Assembly (NCBI GenBank): GCA_002479785.1
Contig: DLPD01000029.1
Location: forward strand, 1 to 59,374
Reading direction: 5' to 3'
Length of the DNA: 59,374 nucleotides
From: Cytophagaceae bacterium UBA7467
GTDB taxonomy: Bacteria > Bacteroidota > Bacteroidia > Cytophagales > Spirosomataceae
The position numbers were made by a program, and so were the translations under genes. Below the pieces are notes generated by a model. It was not told the DNA's origin. It made no database searches and saw nothing but the letters and a program-made list of their open reading frames with translations. This document shows, in pieces, positions 49,870 through 59,343 of the stretch (position 1 is its first letter; every line of letters begins with the position of its first letter).

Positions 49870-50994
49870 CTATGCTATTTTTTTCTTCACTACTAATTGA
49901 TCGTATACCACGATTCCCGCGATGAATACCACCAAGCCTCCAAATCCCACTAAGATTTGTTGATTTAATAAAACACCTAATCCTGTCACCACCACATTAA
50001 ACATGGCGATTGGGATTAAACCTGACCAGCCTAAACCCATTAATTGATCGTAACGGAAACGAGGTAAAGTCCAACGTACCCACATAAAAATAAATACGAA
50101 GGCTAAAGCCTTTCCAATCAATGCCCCCATTCCAATTAAGGTAGCGGCAGTCGCTCCTAATTGAGCAGTTACAAAGTCTACGCCTGGATAATCATAACCG
50201 CCAAAATAAAGCGTAGCCATCACCGCTCCTGAAATAAACATATTGATGTACTCTGCAAACAAGAAGAAGCCTAATTTCATCGATGAATATTCCGTATGAT
50301 ATCCACCAATTAATTCTGTCTCACACTCTGGTAAGTCAAATGGCGTACGGTTACACTCAGCAAAGGCACAAATCAAGAAGATTACAAAACCCATTGGTTG
50401 ATACAAGATGTTCCAATGACCGTTTTGTTGTGCTTCCACAATGGCTTTGGTAGAAAGTGAACCTGTCATCATCAAAATAGCGATGATTGAAAGACCCATG
50501 GCAAGTTCGTAAGAGATGTTTTGGGAAGCTGCACGAATTGCACCTAACAATGAATATTTGTTATTAGATGCCCAACCACCGATCAAAATACCATAAACGC
50601 CCAGTGAAACGACACCGAAAACCCATAAAATACCAATGTTCACATCAATACCTTGCAAGTCAAAGGTAACGTCACCTATCGTCACTGTATCCCCAAAAGG
50701 AACCACCGCCGAAGTCATCAAAGCCGTTAACATCGACAAACAGGGGCCCATAATGAACAACCATTTGTTTGAGTTAGCCGGAATAAAATCTTCCTTCATA
50801 AACATCTTTACCGCATCCGCTAAAGGCTGTAAAATCCCAAATGGACCCGCACGATCCGGACCAATACGGTCTTGCATAAAAGCCGCGATCTTACGCTCGA
50901 AATACGTTGAATAGGCTGCAACCCCTAACGTGATCAAGAAGATGACCCCGATGAAGGAAGCTTTGGCAATAAAAACTGAATCAAATAAGTTCAT
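49870..50994 (-). CDS. nuoH: NADH-quinone oxidoreductase subunit H
   Basis: NuoH is the membrane subunit that forms the quinone chamber with NuoB and NuoD. The 374-residue protein has eight or so membrane helices, the RIGPDRAGPFGILQPLADAVKMFMKED segment and the FAECNRTPFDLPECETELIGGYHTEYSSMK loop with its conserved acidic residues. It begins one base after nuoG ends, in the regular ABCDEFGHIJ order. Confidence 0.96.
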   Translation of the reverse strand: MNLFDSVFIAKASFIGVIFLITLGVAAYSTYFERKIAAFMQDRIGPDRAGPFGILQPLADAVKMFMKEDFIPANSNKWLFIMGPCLSMLTALMTSAVVPFGDTVTIGDVTFDLQGIDVNIGILWVFGVVSLGVYGILIGGWASNNKYSLLGAIRAASQNISYELAMGLSIIAILMMTGSLSTKAIVEAQQNGHWNILYQPMGFVIFLICAFAECNRTPFDLPECETELIGGYHTEYSSMKLGFFLFAEYINMFISGAVMATLYFGGYDYPGVDFVTAQLGATAATLIGMGALIGKALAFVFIFMWVRWTLPRFRYDQLMGLGWSGLIPIAMFNVVVTGLGVLLNQQILVGFGGLVVFIAGIVVYDQLVVKKKIA

Positions 50995-52026
50995 CTATTT
51001 CTTTTTAGATTTAGGTAAAGCAGGTTGAATGCCTAAAAAACTACGGTCACGGTCGTCATTGATTTGCTTGTAATCACGTGCCGCTTGTAACACAGGGAAC
51101 GCTGGCTTAATCAAATTCGCACCATATTTATTCGCTGAGATCACGGAGTGACGAGACACATTCGTCGGTCCTTCGATTACCCAATCAGACGTTTTTTTCT
51201 TGTCAAAACGACAGCCATTACAAATGAAATCCGTTACTTCGCCCCACATGTTCTTGCGTCCTGTCACGCGAATTACCTCATCTCCTTTGTACCAAATTGT
51301 CGCCTTTCCAGAACATTTCTCACACTCGCAATGTGCATCCACTGGCTTCGAGAACCATACACGGCTCTTGAAACGATAGGTTTTATCGGTCAAAGCGCCT
51401 ACTGGGCACACATCAATCACGTTACCAGAGAAGTCATTATCAATTGCTTTCTCGATATACGTACTGATTTCCGCATGATCTCCGCGGTGCATCACCCCGT
51501 GAACACGACCATCTGTGATTTGATCTGCTGTATACACGCAACGGTAACACAAGATGCAACGGTTCATATTCAGCTGAATGTTAGGACCTAAATCCGTCGG
51601 CTCAAACGTATTACGCTCTTCAACCGTACGCGTCGATGAAACACCATGCTCGAACGAGAAGTCTTGCAAGTGACATTCACCCGCTTGATCACACACGGGG
51701 CAATCCAATGGGTGATTTAATAACAAGAATTCCACGATGCCCTTTCGTGTTTCTAACACGTCTTCATTCACCGTATTTTCCACGATCATCCCATCTTGAA
51801 CGGCTGTAATGCAGGCTGGGACTAATTTAGGCATAGGACGAGGATCTTTTTCTGAACCCGCTGTCACCTTCACTAAACAAGCACGGCATTTACCACCTGA
51901 ACCTTTTAAAGGCTCATAATAGCACATAGCTGGCGGAGCAACCTCAGGCCCAATCATGCGAGCTGCCTGCATGATGGTGGTTCCTGGTTCTACCTCAAGG
52001 GTGATATTATCTATCGTAACTTTCAT
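50995..52026 (-). CDS. nuoG: NADH-quinone oxidoreductase subunit G, short form
   Basis: At 343 residues this NuoG has the N-terminal Fe-S part but no molybdopterin-type domain (about 900 residues in E. coli). Visible sites are a 2Fe-2S motif (MCYYEPLKGSGGKCRACLVKV with a further Cys later), the His-Cys3 motif HPLDCPVCDQAGECHL, and a 4Fe-4S motif CILCYRCVYTADQI with CPVGAL. Further cysteines lie in CECEKCSGKA and CNGCRF. The start at 52026 (MKVTIDNITLEVEPG) fits the ferredoxin-like domain; an in-frame ATG at 52059 lies in the nuoF end. Short NuoG proteins are known in Bacteroidota. Confidence 0.9.
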   Translation of the reverse strand: MKVTIDNITLEVEPGTTIMQAARMIGPEVAPPAMCYYEPLKGSGGKCRACLVKVTAGSEKDPRPMPKLVPACITAVQDGMIVENTVNEDVLETRKGIVEFLLLNHPLDCPVCDQAGECHLQDFSFEHGVSSTRTVEERNTFEPTDLGPNIQLNMNRCILCYRCVYTADQITDGRVHGVMHRGDHAEISTYIEKAIDNDFSGNVIDVCPVGALTDKTYRFKSRVWFSKPVDAHCECEKCSGKATIWYKGDEVIRVTGRKNMWGEVTDFICNGCRFDKKKTSDWVIEGPTNVSRHSVISANKYGANLIKPAFPVLQAARDYKQINDDRDRSFLGIQPALPKSKKK

Positions 52027-52046
52027 ATTCGTTAATTTCTGCCAAA

Positions 52047-53387
52047 TTATTTTGTCCAACTAGCCCCTTCACGCATGAATACCGCGCCTGGTTTTGTCGC
52101 TAATTCTGGGTGCTCAATATGCCACTCGAACTCATCGCGGAAATGGCGAATCGCCGCAGCCACTGGCCAAGACGCCGCATCCCCTAATGGACAAATCGTA
52201 TTTCCTTCAATTTTCTTTGCTACATCGACTAACAAATCGATATCCTCTTTGCGGCCTTGACCGTGCTCGATGCGGTTTAATACCTTATCCATCCAACCCG
52301 TTCCTTCCCGGCATGGGGAACATTGTCCACACGACTCGTGGTGATAGAATTTCGCAAATGTCAAGGTGTTGTGAACGATACAAGCTGTCTCATCCATGAC
52401 CACAAATCCACCTGAACCTAACATTGTACCCGTCGCAAAACCACCATCTGATAAAGATTCATACGTCATCAAACGCTTCTCTCCAGCCGCAGTCGTTAAA
52501 ATTAACTCTGCAGGCAAAATAGGCACAGACGAGCCACCGGCTACCACTGCTTTTAATTTATGTCCATCGCGAATACCGCCGCACCATTCATCTGAATAGA
52601 TGAAATCTTCGACCGTAATCCCTAATGGAATTTCGTAAACACCTGGTTTTTTGATGTGACCAGACGCGGAGATTAATTTCGTACCTGTACTACGTCCTAC
52701 ACCAATCGCAGCATAGGCATCGCCACCATTGTTAACGATCCAAGATGTGGCCGAAATCGACTCTACGTTATTCACCACAGTAGGACATTGCCACAAACCT
52801 TTCACCGCTGGGAAAGGTGGCTTATTACGAGGATTCCCTCTTTTACCTTCTAATGATTCTAATAATGCAGTTTCTTCACCACAGATATAAGCCCCACCAC
52901 CAGGTTGAACAAATAGGTCTAAATCATATCCAGAACCCAAAATATTCTTTCCTAAAAGACCTTTATCATATGCCTCTTGAATCGCTTTTTCTAAGATATT
53001 GATCACATACATTAACTCGCCACGTACGTAGATGTACGAGGTGTTTGCACCTAGGGCAAACGAAGAAACAATCATTCCTTCAATTAAGGTATGTGGGGAT
53101 TTCCACATCAAATAGTGGTCCTTGAACGTACCAGGCTCTGATTCGTCCGCGTTACAAACTAAATAACGAGGCACACCCTCTGGCTTAGCCAAAAATGACC
53201 ACTTCATACCCACCGGGAAACCAGCGCCTCCACGGCCACGTAAACCTGACTTTTTCACTTCTTCAGTGACTTCGTCAGGAGTCATTTTCTTTAACGCTTT
53301 TTTGACCGCTGAATACCCACCATGCTTCATGAACACGTCTATCGTGTCGATGTTAGGTACGTCTATATGTTCGGTTAATATCTTCAT
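52047..53387 (-). CDS. nuoF: NADH-quinone oxidoreductase subunit F
   Basis: NuoF binds FMN and NADH and carries cluster N3. The 446-residue protein has the NADH-binding GLRGRGGAGFPVGMKW, the FMN site YLVCNADESEPGTFKDH, PGGGAYICGEETALLESLEGKRGNPR and the 4Fe-4S motif ESCGQCSPCREGT near residue 350, with the fourth cysteine in NTICPLGD. It lies 8 bp after nuoE and 20 bp before nuoG, so the NADH-oxidising module E-F-G is complete here. Confidence 0.97.
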   Translation of the reverse strand: MKILTEHIDVPNIDTIDVFMKHGGYSAVKKALKKMTPDEVTEEVKKSGLRGRGGAGFPVGMKWSFLAKPEGVPRYLVCNADESEPGTFKDHYLMWKSPHTLIEGMIVSSFALGANTSYIYVRGELMYVINILEKAIQEAYDKGLLGKNILGSGYDLDLFVQPGGGAYICGEETALLESLEGKRGNPRNKPPFPAVKGLWQCPTVVNNVESISATSWIVNNGGDAYAAIGVGRSTGTKLISASGHIKKPGVYEIPLGITVEDFIYSDEWCGGIRDGHKLKAVVAGGSSVPILPAELILTTAAGEKRLMTYESLSDGGFATGTMLGSGGFVVMDETACIVHNTLTFAKFYHHESCGQCSPCREGTGWMDKVLNRIEHGQGRKEDIDLLVDVAKKIEGNTICPLGDAASWPVAAAIRHFRDEFEWHIEHPELATKPGAVFMREGASWTK

Positions 53388-53395
53388 CCTAGGCC

Positions 53396-53881
53396 TTATT
53401 TGCTAAGTTCATCTATAATTTCATCCACTTTCTCTTTCGTTAAGTGCATGTAGTATTTTTCGCGAATTTGGAATACTGGACCCCATCCGCAAGCGGCTAA
53501 ACATTCTACTTCTTTGATGGTAAATTTGCCATCCTTCGTTGTTTCTCCGGTATTGATTTTTAAGCGTTTCTTCAAGTGATCATACACCTCTACACCACCC
53601 ATTAAGCAACAAGGTCCCGTACGGCAATACTCAATCACATGCTCTCCCACCGGCTCCAAATGGAACATCGTGTAGAAAGAGGCAACCTCGTACACCTCGA
53701 TGGGAGCAATGGAAAGTAGGGACGCTACATAGTCCATTACTTCTGGCGAGCACCATTTCCACTCCGCTTGCGCTAAGTGAAGAATAGGCAACAAGGCCGA
53801 CTTCTGCTTTCCTTCCGGATAGCGGGCGATAATTTTTTTCACTAATTCCAGCGTTTCTGCTGGGAAAACAATCTTGCTCAT
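53396..53881 (-). CDS. nuoE: NADH-quinone oxidoreductase subunit E
   Basis: NuoE carries the 2Fe-2S cluster N1a beside NuoF. The 161-residue thioredoxin-like protein has the two cysteine pairs at CRTGPCC and CLAACGWGP, spaced as in the family, after a helical N-terminal part ending VASFYTMFHLEPVG. It begins 3 bp after nuoD ends. Confidence 0.96.
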   Translation of the reverse strand: MSKIVFPAETLELVKKIIARYPEGKQKSALLPILHLAQAEWKWCSPEVMDYVASLLSIAPIEVYEVASFYTMFHLEPVGEHVIEYCRTGPCCLMGGVEVYDHLKKRLKINTGETTKDGKFTIKEVECLAACGWGPVFQIREKYYMHLTKEKVDEIIDELSK

Positions 53882-53884
53882 GTC

Positions 53885-55120
53885 TTATGTATCTAACTCT
53901 CCTGCAATTACGTTCATCGATGACATCGTTACGATCGCATCTGATAGGGTGGTTCCCTTGATCATTTCTGGGAAAGCCTGGTAATAAATATAGCCTGGAC
54001 GACGGAATTTCAAACGGTAAGGCGTACGGCCTCCGTCAGAAACCAAATGGAAACCTAATTCTCCGTTTCCTCCTTCTACGGAATGGTAAACTTCACCCAC
54101 TGGTGCATCGATCTCTCCCATCACAATTTTGAAATGGTAGATCAAAGCCTCCATGTTGTGGTAGACGTCTTGTTTCTTCGGTAAATAATAGTGAGGCGCA
54201 TCCGCGTGGTAAGATCCTTCTGGAAGGTTATCCATCGCTTGTTGGATGATGCGCAAACTTTGCCACATCTCCTCCTCACGCACTAAGAAACGATCGTAGG
54301 TATCGCCTTTTGTACCTACCGGAACATCAAATTCAAAATCTTCATAAGAAGAATAGGGATTCAAGGAACGTACATCGTAATCAACACCTGTCGCGCGAAG
54401 ATTAGGACCCGTAAATCCATAGTTCAAAGCGCGTTCAGCAGAAATTCCACCCACGTTTTGAGTACGGTCCATGAAGATACGGTTACGCATCACCATGCCT
54501 TCGAATTCCTTCAACGCTTTAGGTAGCTCTTTTAATAGTTTTTGGATTTTCTCGATCGCTACAGGCGTGAAATCACGCTCCATTCCGCCGAATCGACCCA
54601 TATTCGTTGTTAGACGTGCCCCGCACATCTCCTCATAAATCTCGTAGATGAACTCTCTCCATTGGTATACGTATAAGAAACCCGTTAAGGCTCCCGTATC
54701 TACCGCAAGAATGGAATTACAAACAATGTGGTCTGTTAGACGGGCAAGTTCCATCATGATTACACGCATGTATTGCGCGCGTTTGGGAACTTCGATACCT
54801 AACAATTTTTCTACCGTCATGTGCCAGCCCATATTATTAATAGGAGCGGAACAATAGTTCATGCGGTCTGTTAAAGTCGTGATTTGATAGAAAGGACGAC
54901 GTTCTGCGATTTTTTCAAAGGCCCGGTGGATATAACCTACCGTTTGCTCTGCATCAACAATGGTTTCTCCATCCATCGTTAAGATGTTCTGGAAGATACC
55001 GTGTGTGGCTGGGTGAGTTGGACCTAAGTTTAAGGTAGATAATTCATTCACATAAGGTCCCCCTTTTTGTGTTTTATCTAATCCTACATTAGGGCTGTTT
55101 ACTAAAGCTATTTCAGACAT
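53885..55120 (-). CDS. nuoD: NADH-quinone oxidoreductase subunit D
   Basis: NuoD is the 49-kDa-type subunit that shares the quinone site with NuoB. The 411-residue protein has LNLGPTHPATHGIFQNILTMDGETI with the His residues of the quinone pocket, YIHRAFEKIAERRP, and a C-terminal SDGGRTPYRLKFRRPGY. It is separate from nuoC, 9 bp away, unlike the fused NuoCD of E. coli. Confidence 0.97.
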   Translation of the reverse strand: MSEIALVNSPNVGLDKTQKGGPYVNELSTLNLGPTHPATHGIFQNILTMDGETIVDAEQTVGYIHRAFEKIAERRPFYQITTLTDRMNYCSAPINNMGWHMTVEKLLGIEVPKRAQYMRVIMMELARLTDHIVCNSILAVDTGALTGFLYVYQWREFIYEIYEEMCGARLTTNMGRFGGMERDFTPVAIEKIQKLLKELPKALKEFEGMVMRNRIFMDRTQNVGGISAERALNYGFTGPNLRATGVDYDVRSLNPYSSYEDFEFDVPVGTKGDTYDRFLVREEEMWQSLRIIQQAMDNLPEGSYHADAPHYYLPKKQDVYHNMEALIYHFKIVMGEIDAPVGEVYHSVEGGNGELGFHLVSDGGRTPYRLKFRRPGYIYYQAFPEMIKGTTLSDAIVTMSSMNVIAGELDT

Positions 55121-55129
55121 GTTTCTTTA

Positions 55130-55630
55130 TTATCGTCCAAACAATTCATCAATCTTATCTTGACGCGTCGCATCCTCTAAAGGGTATTCTTTACGCATCG
55201 GGTGGTAATCCATCTCATCCATATTCAGGATTCTGGTCAAATTAGGGTGACCTTCAAAGATGATACCATAAAAATCAAAGGCCTCGCGCTCCATCCAGTT
55301 TGCTGTGGCAAAAAGGCCAGTTATGGTAGGGAAATTAGGTGCTTCGATAGGAGCATAGGCCTTTATCCATAAACGCACGTTATTTTCCAAAGAATGCAAG
55401 TGGTAGATCACTCCCAATTCTTGCCCTTTCGCATCTGGAAAATGAATTCCAGCTAAATCAGTCAAAAATTGAAACTTAAATACCGGATGTGCGTACAAAA
55501 AGTGCAACATAGGAACGATATTCTCTACCGCCGTAGTCACCTGCAAAATGCCATGCGACTCCCCTATTCCGTATACACTTTCTTCGCCAAACTGCGCTTG
55601 TAGCGCTTCGATTATCTTTTCGTTCATCAT
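55130..55630 (-). CDS. nuoC: NADH-quinone oxidoreductase subunit C
   Basis: NuoC is the 30-kDa-type peripheral subunit. The 166-residue protein has the characteristic ATANWMEREAFDFYGIIFEGHPNLTRILNMDEMDYHPMRKEYPL block near the C-terminus (only parts of it are quoted here as landmarks). Its start shares one base with the nuoB stop. No cofactor is expected. Confidence 0.95.
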   Translation of the reverse strand: MMNEKIIEALQAQFGEESVYGIGESHGILQVTTAVENIVPMLHFLYAHPVFKFQFLTDLAGIHFPDAKGQELGVIYHLHSLENNVRLWIKAYAPIEAPNFPTITGLFATANWMEREAFDFYGIIFEGHPNLTRILNMDEMDYHPMRKEYPLEDATRQDKIDELFGR

Positions 55631-56178
55631 TATTCGATTCCGTAAGAAGCTAATAGAGCCTTGTATTCTGGCTCATTTCTTCTACGAGTACTTTCATTTT
55701 TCGCTAATTCTTGAATCTGCATAAATCCATCCAAAATTTGCTCTGGACGTGGAGGACAACCCGGCACGTATACATCTACGGGGATGATACGGTCAATTCC
55801 TTGTAAAACAGAATAGGTATCAAAAATACCACCAGAACACGCACAAGCACCCACAGATAATACCCAGCGTGGCTCTGCCATTTGAAGATAAACCTGCTTA
55901 ACAACGGGAGCCATCTTCTTGGAGATCGTTCCCATTACCATCAAAACGTCCGCTTGTCGTGCAGAGAAACTTAATCGTTCCGCACCAAAACGACCGATAT
56001 CATAGTGGGATGCCATCGTAGACATAAATTCAATACCACAGCAAGAGGTAGCGAATGGCAAAGGCCAAAGTGAATTAGCTCTCGCCAAACCCACTAAATT
56101 ATCTAAAGATGTAGCAAAAAAACCCGCTCCCTCTACTCCTGGAGGCGCTTCAGCCACTTGAACTGTTGAATTACTCAT
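55630..56178 (-). CDS. nuoB: NADH-quinone oxidoreductase subunit B
   Basis: NuoB holds the terminal cluster N2 that reduces quinone. The 182-residue protein has the consecutive cysteines in LPFATSCCGIEFMS, the VGACACSGGIFDTYS segment and VYVPGCPPRPEQILDG, which together supply the four cluster ligands. The gap of 47 bp to nuoA is the largest inside the operon, but no promoter element is clear in it. Confidence 0.97.
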   Translation of the reverse strand: MSNSTVQVAEAPPGVEGAGFFATSLDNLVGLARANSLWPLPFATSCCGIEFMSTMASHYDIGRFGAERLSFSARQADVLMVMGTISKKMAPVVKQVYLQMAEPRWVLSVGACACSGGIFDTYSVLQGIDRIIPVDVYVPGCPPRPEQILDGFMQIQELAKNESTRRRNEPEYKALLASYGIE

Positions 56179-56225
56179 ATTTTATTTATCTGTTGAATGT
56201 ATAAACTTTGGCAAGACCAATATGT

Positions 56226-56594
56226 TTATTTTTCCCACTTTAAAATTCCTTTTTTCAGTACGTACAAGAAGCCCACTAGAAGCAAGCCCATAAATACGAG
56301 CATCTCATAGAAGCCATTCCATGACAATTGTTTAAAATTAACCGCCCATGGATACATAAAGACGATTTCTATATCAAATAGCACGAATAGAATGGCTACT
56401 AAAAAATACTTGACAGAAATAGGGGTACGCGCATCACCGATCGACTCAATCCCACATTCGAAAGCATCATCTTTCTTTTTAGAGCGTCTTTTAGGACCTA
56501 ATGCGTGAGTGGCTACCATGGTAGCGACGATAAATGCCAAAGCAGCTGCAAGCTGAACAAAAATAGGAAGGAAATCCTGAGGTTGATAGTTCAT
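56226..56594 (-). CDS. nuoA: NADH-quinone oxidoreductase subunit A
   Basis: NuoA is a three-helix membrane subunit at the hinge of complex I. The 122-residue protein has the loop with the conserved FECGIESIGDARTPISVKYFL, containing the cysteine and acidic residues near the quinone channel, between helices 1 and 2. It is the first gene of the nuo run and is divergent from guaB. On the minus strand a TAAATTG sequence about 35 nt upstream resembles a weakened minus-7 element. Confidence 0.95.
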   Translation of the reverse strand: MNYQPQDFLPIFVQLAAALAFIVATMVATHALGPKRRSKKKDDAFECGIESIGDARTPISVKYFLVAILFVLFDIEIVFMYPWAVNFKQLSWNGFYEMLVFMGLLLVGFLYVLKKGILKWEK

Positions 56595-56691
56595 TACGAA
56601 GGCTTAAAAATTCAAGCCGCAATTTACAGCTAAAAATCCAAATCTGGGAGAAAATTTCAGAAAAGGATTGAATTATTTCAGAAATTTCGTG

Positions 56692-56699
56692 TAATTTTG
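56692..56699 (+). promoter_or_regulatory. TAnnTTTG promoter element of guaB
   Basis: TAATTTTG lies 48 nt before the guaB ATG, with TTG at 56668-56670 as a matching minus-33 element at a 21-nt spacing. Confidence 0.55.
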
Positions 56700-56747
56700 T
56701 CCTGCAAATAAGGGCACTCATTCAACACCCGGTACAAATTATTTGCT

Positions 56748-58217
56748 ATGCTTGATTCCACCAAATTTCTTTTCGAAGCCTTAACGTACGATGACGTGCT
56801 TTTGCTTCCAGCTTATTCCGAGGTTTTACCCCGCGAAGTAAGTACTCAATCTCGTTTAACGCGCAACATTTCGCTGAACATTCCCATCGTTTCCGCAGCC
56901 ATGGATACGGTAACAGAAGCTGATTTAGCGATCGCTTTAGCGCAAGAAGGCGGCATTGGAATCATCCACAAAAACATGACGATTGCGCAGCAAGCCGCTC
57001 AAGTTCGCAAGGTAAAGCGTTCTGAATCAGGGATGATCATTGATCCTGTAACCTTAAAAGACAACTCAACTTTAGGAGACGCCCAACGCATCATGAAGGA
57101 ATTCAAGATAGGCGGCATACCGGTGATCGATAACGACGGAAAATTAGTGGGTATTTTAACGAACCGTGATTTACGTTTCCAAAAGCAAACCGCTCGTCCT
57201 GTAAAAGAGATCATGACGAAGGACAATTTGATTACGGCAACAGAGGGAATCAGCATGGAAGAGGCCGAAAGCATTTTGCAAGAATACAAAATCGAAAAAT
57301 TACCAATCATCGATAAGAATGGCAAATTAATTGGTTTAATCACTTATAAAGATATATTAAAGCGCAAGTCACACCCTTTGGCTTCGAAGGATGCCCTAGG
57401 CCGTCTTCGCGTAGGTGCAGCGGTAGGCGTAACGCCTGATTTATTAGACCGCGTTCAAGCTTTAGTGCAGGTGGGAGTTGACGTTATCAGTATCGATACG
57501 GCACATGGTCACTCGAAAGGAGTAATTGATGCCTTGAAATCCGTAAAAAAAGCATTCCCTACGTTAGACGTAATCGTAGGTAACATTGCGACAGGTGAAG
57601 CAGCTGTTGCTTTAGCGGAGGCCGGAGCGGATGCAGTGAAAGTGGGTGTAGGCCCAGGAAGTATTTGCACAACGCGTATTATTGCGGGTGTGGGAATGCC
57701 ACAATTAACGGCAGTATATGAAGCAGCCAAATCACTGCAAAAATACGATGTACCAGTCATTGCTGACGGTGGTATTCGTTATTCAGGTGATCTTGCCAAA
57801 GCCATTGCTGGAGGTGCTAGCACCGTCATGATAGGTTCTCTTTTAGCGGGAACGGACGAAGCCCCCGGTGAAATGATTATTTTGGAAGGACGTAAATTCA
57901 AATCCTACCGCGGAATGGGCTCTTTAGAAGCGATGGAAGACGGATCGAAAGACCGTTACTTCCAAGATGCAGAGGACGATATCAAGAAATTAGTTCCAGA
58001 AGGAATCGTAGGTCGCGTACCATTTAAGGGTTCCGTAACTGAAATCTTATACCAAATGGTTGGTGGATTAAAAGCCGGTATGGGCTACTGCGGAGCTTCT
58101 TCGATCGAGGCGATGCAACAGGCTAAGTTCGTCAAAATCACTTCAGCGGGTGTAAAAGAAAGTCACCCTCATGATGTAAGCATCTCAAAAGAAGCGCCTA
58201 ACTATTCGGCGAAATAA
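56748..58217 (+). CDS. guaB: Inosine-5'-monophosphate dehydrogenase
   Basis: GuaB oxidises IMP to XMP, the rate-limiting step to GMP. The 489-residue protein has the barrel halves split by two CBS domains (about residues 95-205). The catalytic Cys307 lies in GPGSICTTRI, with the flap region GRKFKSYRGMGSLEAM and the SSIEAMQ block near the C-terminus. It is divergent from nuoA and ends at a strong terminator. Confidence 0.97.
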   Translation: MLDSTKFLFEALTYDDVLLLPAYSEVLPREVSTQSRLTRNISLNIPIVSAAMDTVTEADLAIALAQEGGIGIIHKNMTIAQQAAQVRKVKRSESGMIIDPVTLKDNSTLGDAQRIMKEFKIGGIPVIDNDGKLVGILTNRDLRFQKQTARPVKEIMTKDNLITATEGISMEEAESILQEYKIEKLPIIDKNGKLIGLITYKDILKRKSHPLASKDALGRLRVGAAVGVTPDLLDRVQALVQVGVDVISIDTAHGHSKGVIDALKSVKKAFPTLDVIVGNIATGEAAVALAEAGADAVKVGVGPGSICTTRIIAGVGMPQLTAVYEAAKSLQKYDVPVIADGGIRYSGDLAKAIAGGASTVMIGSLLAGTDEAPGEMIILEGRKFKSYRGMGSLEAMEDGSKDRYFQDAEDDIKKLVPEGIVGRVPFKGSVTEILYQMVGGLKAGMGYCGASSIEAMQQAKFVKITSAGVKESHPHDVSISKEAPNYSAK

Positions 58218-58234
58218 GATTTTCGAATTTTCAT

Positions 58235-58269
58235 AAAAAAAAGCCTCGTTCATCACGAGGCTTTTTTTT
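58235..58269. terminator. Bidirectional terminator between guaB and hemE
   Basis: AGCCTCGT-TCATC-ACGAGGCT is a perfect 8-bp stem flanked by A8 and T8, so it works on both strands. It overlaps the hemE stop codon. Confidence 0.9.
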
Positions 58270-59299
58270 ATGCTTTATAATTCTGAATCGTATCCACAAA
58301 ACAGTGTACCTTATCTGGATCAATGTCTGGGTAAACTCCATGACCCAGGTTAGCTATGTAACGTTGAGTCCCAAACTGTTCAATCATCTTCTTGGTCTCC
58401 ACTTCCACTGTCTTAAAGTCACCGTACAAAGCACATGGATCTAAATTTCCTTGCAAAGTTTTGTTAGGCCCCACTAATCGACGGGATTCAGCAATATCCA
58501 TATTCCAATCCAAACCAATCGTCGCACAATTAAGTGCAGCCATTTCTTCACGGGCAAAAAAGGCTCCTTTGGCAAAAAGCGTCACCGGAACCTCCGTCAC
58601 CGCATCACAAATTTGCTTTAAATATGGCGTTGAAAACACCGAATACTGAGCAGGAGATAGAATACCCGCCCAGGAATCAAAGATTTGGACTAAATTAGCC
58701 CCAGCCGCTACCTGCGCTTTCAAATACGAAATAGTCGAATCTGTAATCTTTTGCAACAATGCATGCGCTAGTTCAGGCTCAGCATACAACATCTTTTTGG
58801 CTTGAGAAAAAGTCTTCGAACCCTTTCCCTCCACCATATAACAAAAAATCGTGAACGGCGCACCGGCAAAACCAATCAAAGGCACCTTGCCAGCCAACTC
58901 TTTTTTAACAATTTTAATCGCATCTAACACATATTTCAAATCCTGTTCCGGATTCGCATCCCTTATCTTCGCCAAATCTGCTTTTGACCGAATCACGTCT
59001 GGGAAAACGGGACCTTTCTGCTCCTCCATCACATAGGGCAAACCCATCGCTTCCGGCACCACTAAAATGTCCGAAAAGATAATCGCGGCATCCACTCCAA
59101 AACGCGTCACCGGCTGAATCGTCACCTCCGCCGCCATTTCAGGATGCGTAGCTAGACCAATAAATGAACCCGCTTTCGCGCGTACTGCTCTATATTCTGG
59201 TAAAATCCTTCCCGCCTGACGCATCACCCAAACCGGGATTCGCTCCACAGGCAAACCCTGCGCAGCACGTAGAAGTAGATCGTTTTGTAGTTTTTCCAT
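58268..59299 (-). CDS. hemE: Uroporphyrinogen decarboxylase
   Basis: HemE decarboxylates uroporphyrinogen III to coproporphyrinogen III in haem synthesis. Starting at the ATG at 59299 (MEKLQNDLLLRAAQG) gives 343 residues. It has the PVWVMRQAGRILPEYR substrate-binding loop, the ATHPEMAAEVTIQPVTRFGVDAAIIFSDIL segment with its conserved Asp (quoted in part), and NLGHGVYPDIDPD near the C-terminus. An earlier in-frame ATG at 59320 would lie upstream of the promoter element, so 59299 is preferred. Confidence 0.95.
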   Translation of the reverse strand: MEKLQNDLLLRAAQGLPVERIPVWVMRQAGRILPEYRAVRAKAGSFIGLATHPEMAAEVTIQPVTRFGVDAAIIFSDILVVPEAMGLPYVMEEQKGPVFPDVIRSKADLAKIRDANPEQDLKYVLDAIKIVKKELAGKVPLIGFAGAPFTIFCYMVEGKGSKTFSQAKKMLYAEPELAHALLQKITDSTISYLKAQVAAGANLVQIFDSWAGILSPAQYSVFSTPYLKQICDAVTEVPVTLFAKGAFFAREEMAALNCATIGLDWNMDIAESRRLVGPNKTLQGNLDPCALYGDFKTVEVETKKMIEQFGTQRYIANLGHGVYPDIDPDKVHCFVDTIQNYKA

Positions 59300-59306
59300 A
59301 AGCGTA

Positions 59307-59314
59307 CAAAGGTA
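59307..59314 (-). promoter_or_regulatory. TAnnTTTG promoter element of hemE
   Basis: On the minus strand TACCTTTG, with TTG at 59337-59335 after a 20-nt spacer, gives both boxes of the phylum consensus. It ends only 7 nt before the ATG at 59299, so the leader would be very short. Confidence 0.5.
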
Positions 59315-59343
59315 AGGCAAAATGTGGGTTAAGGCAAGGGTGG

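Noticed and set aside
51148..51591. 147-residue plus-strand frame opposite nuoG
   Set aside because: It is antisense to conserved cysteine motifs of NuoG and has no start signal or family resemblance.
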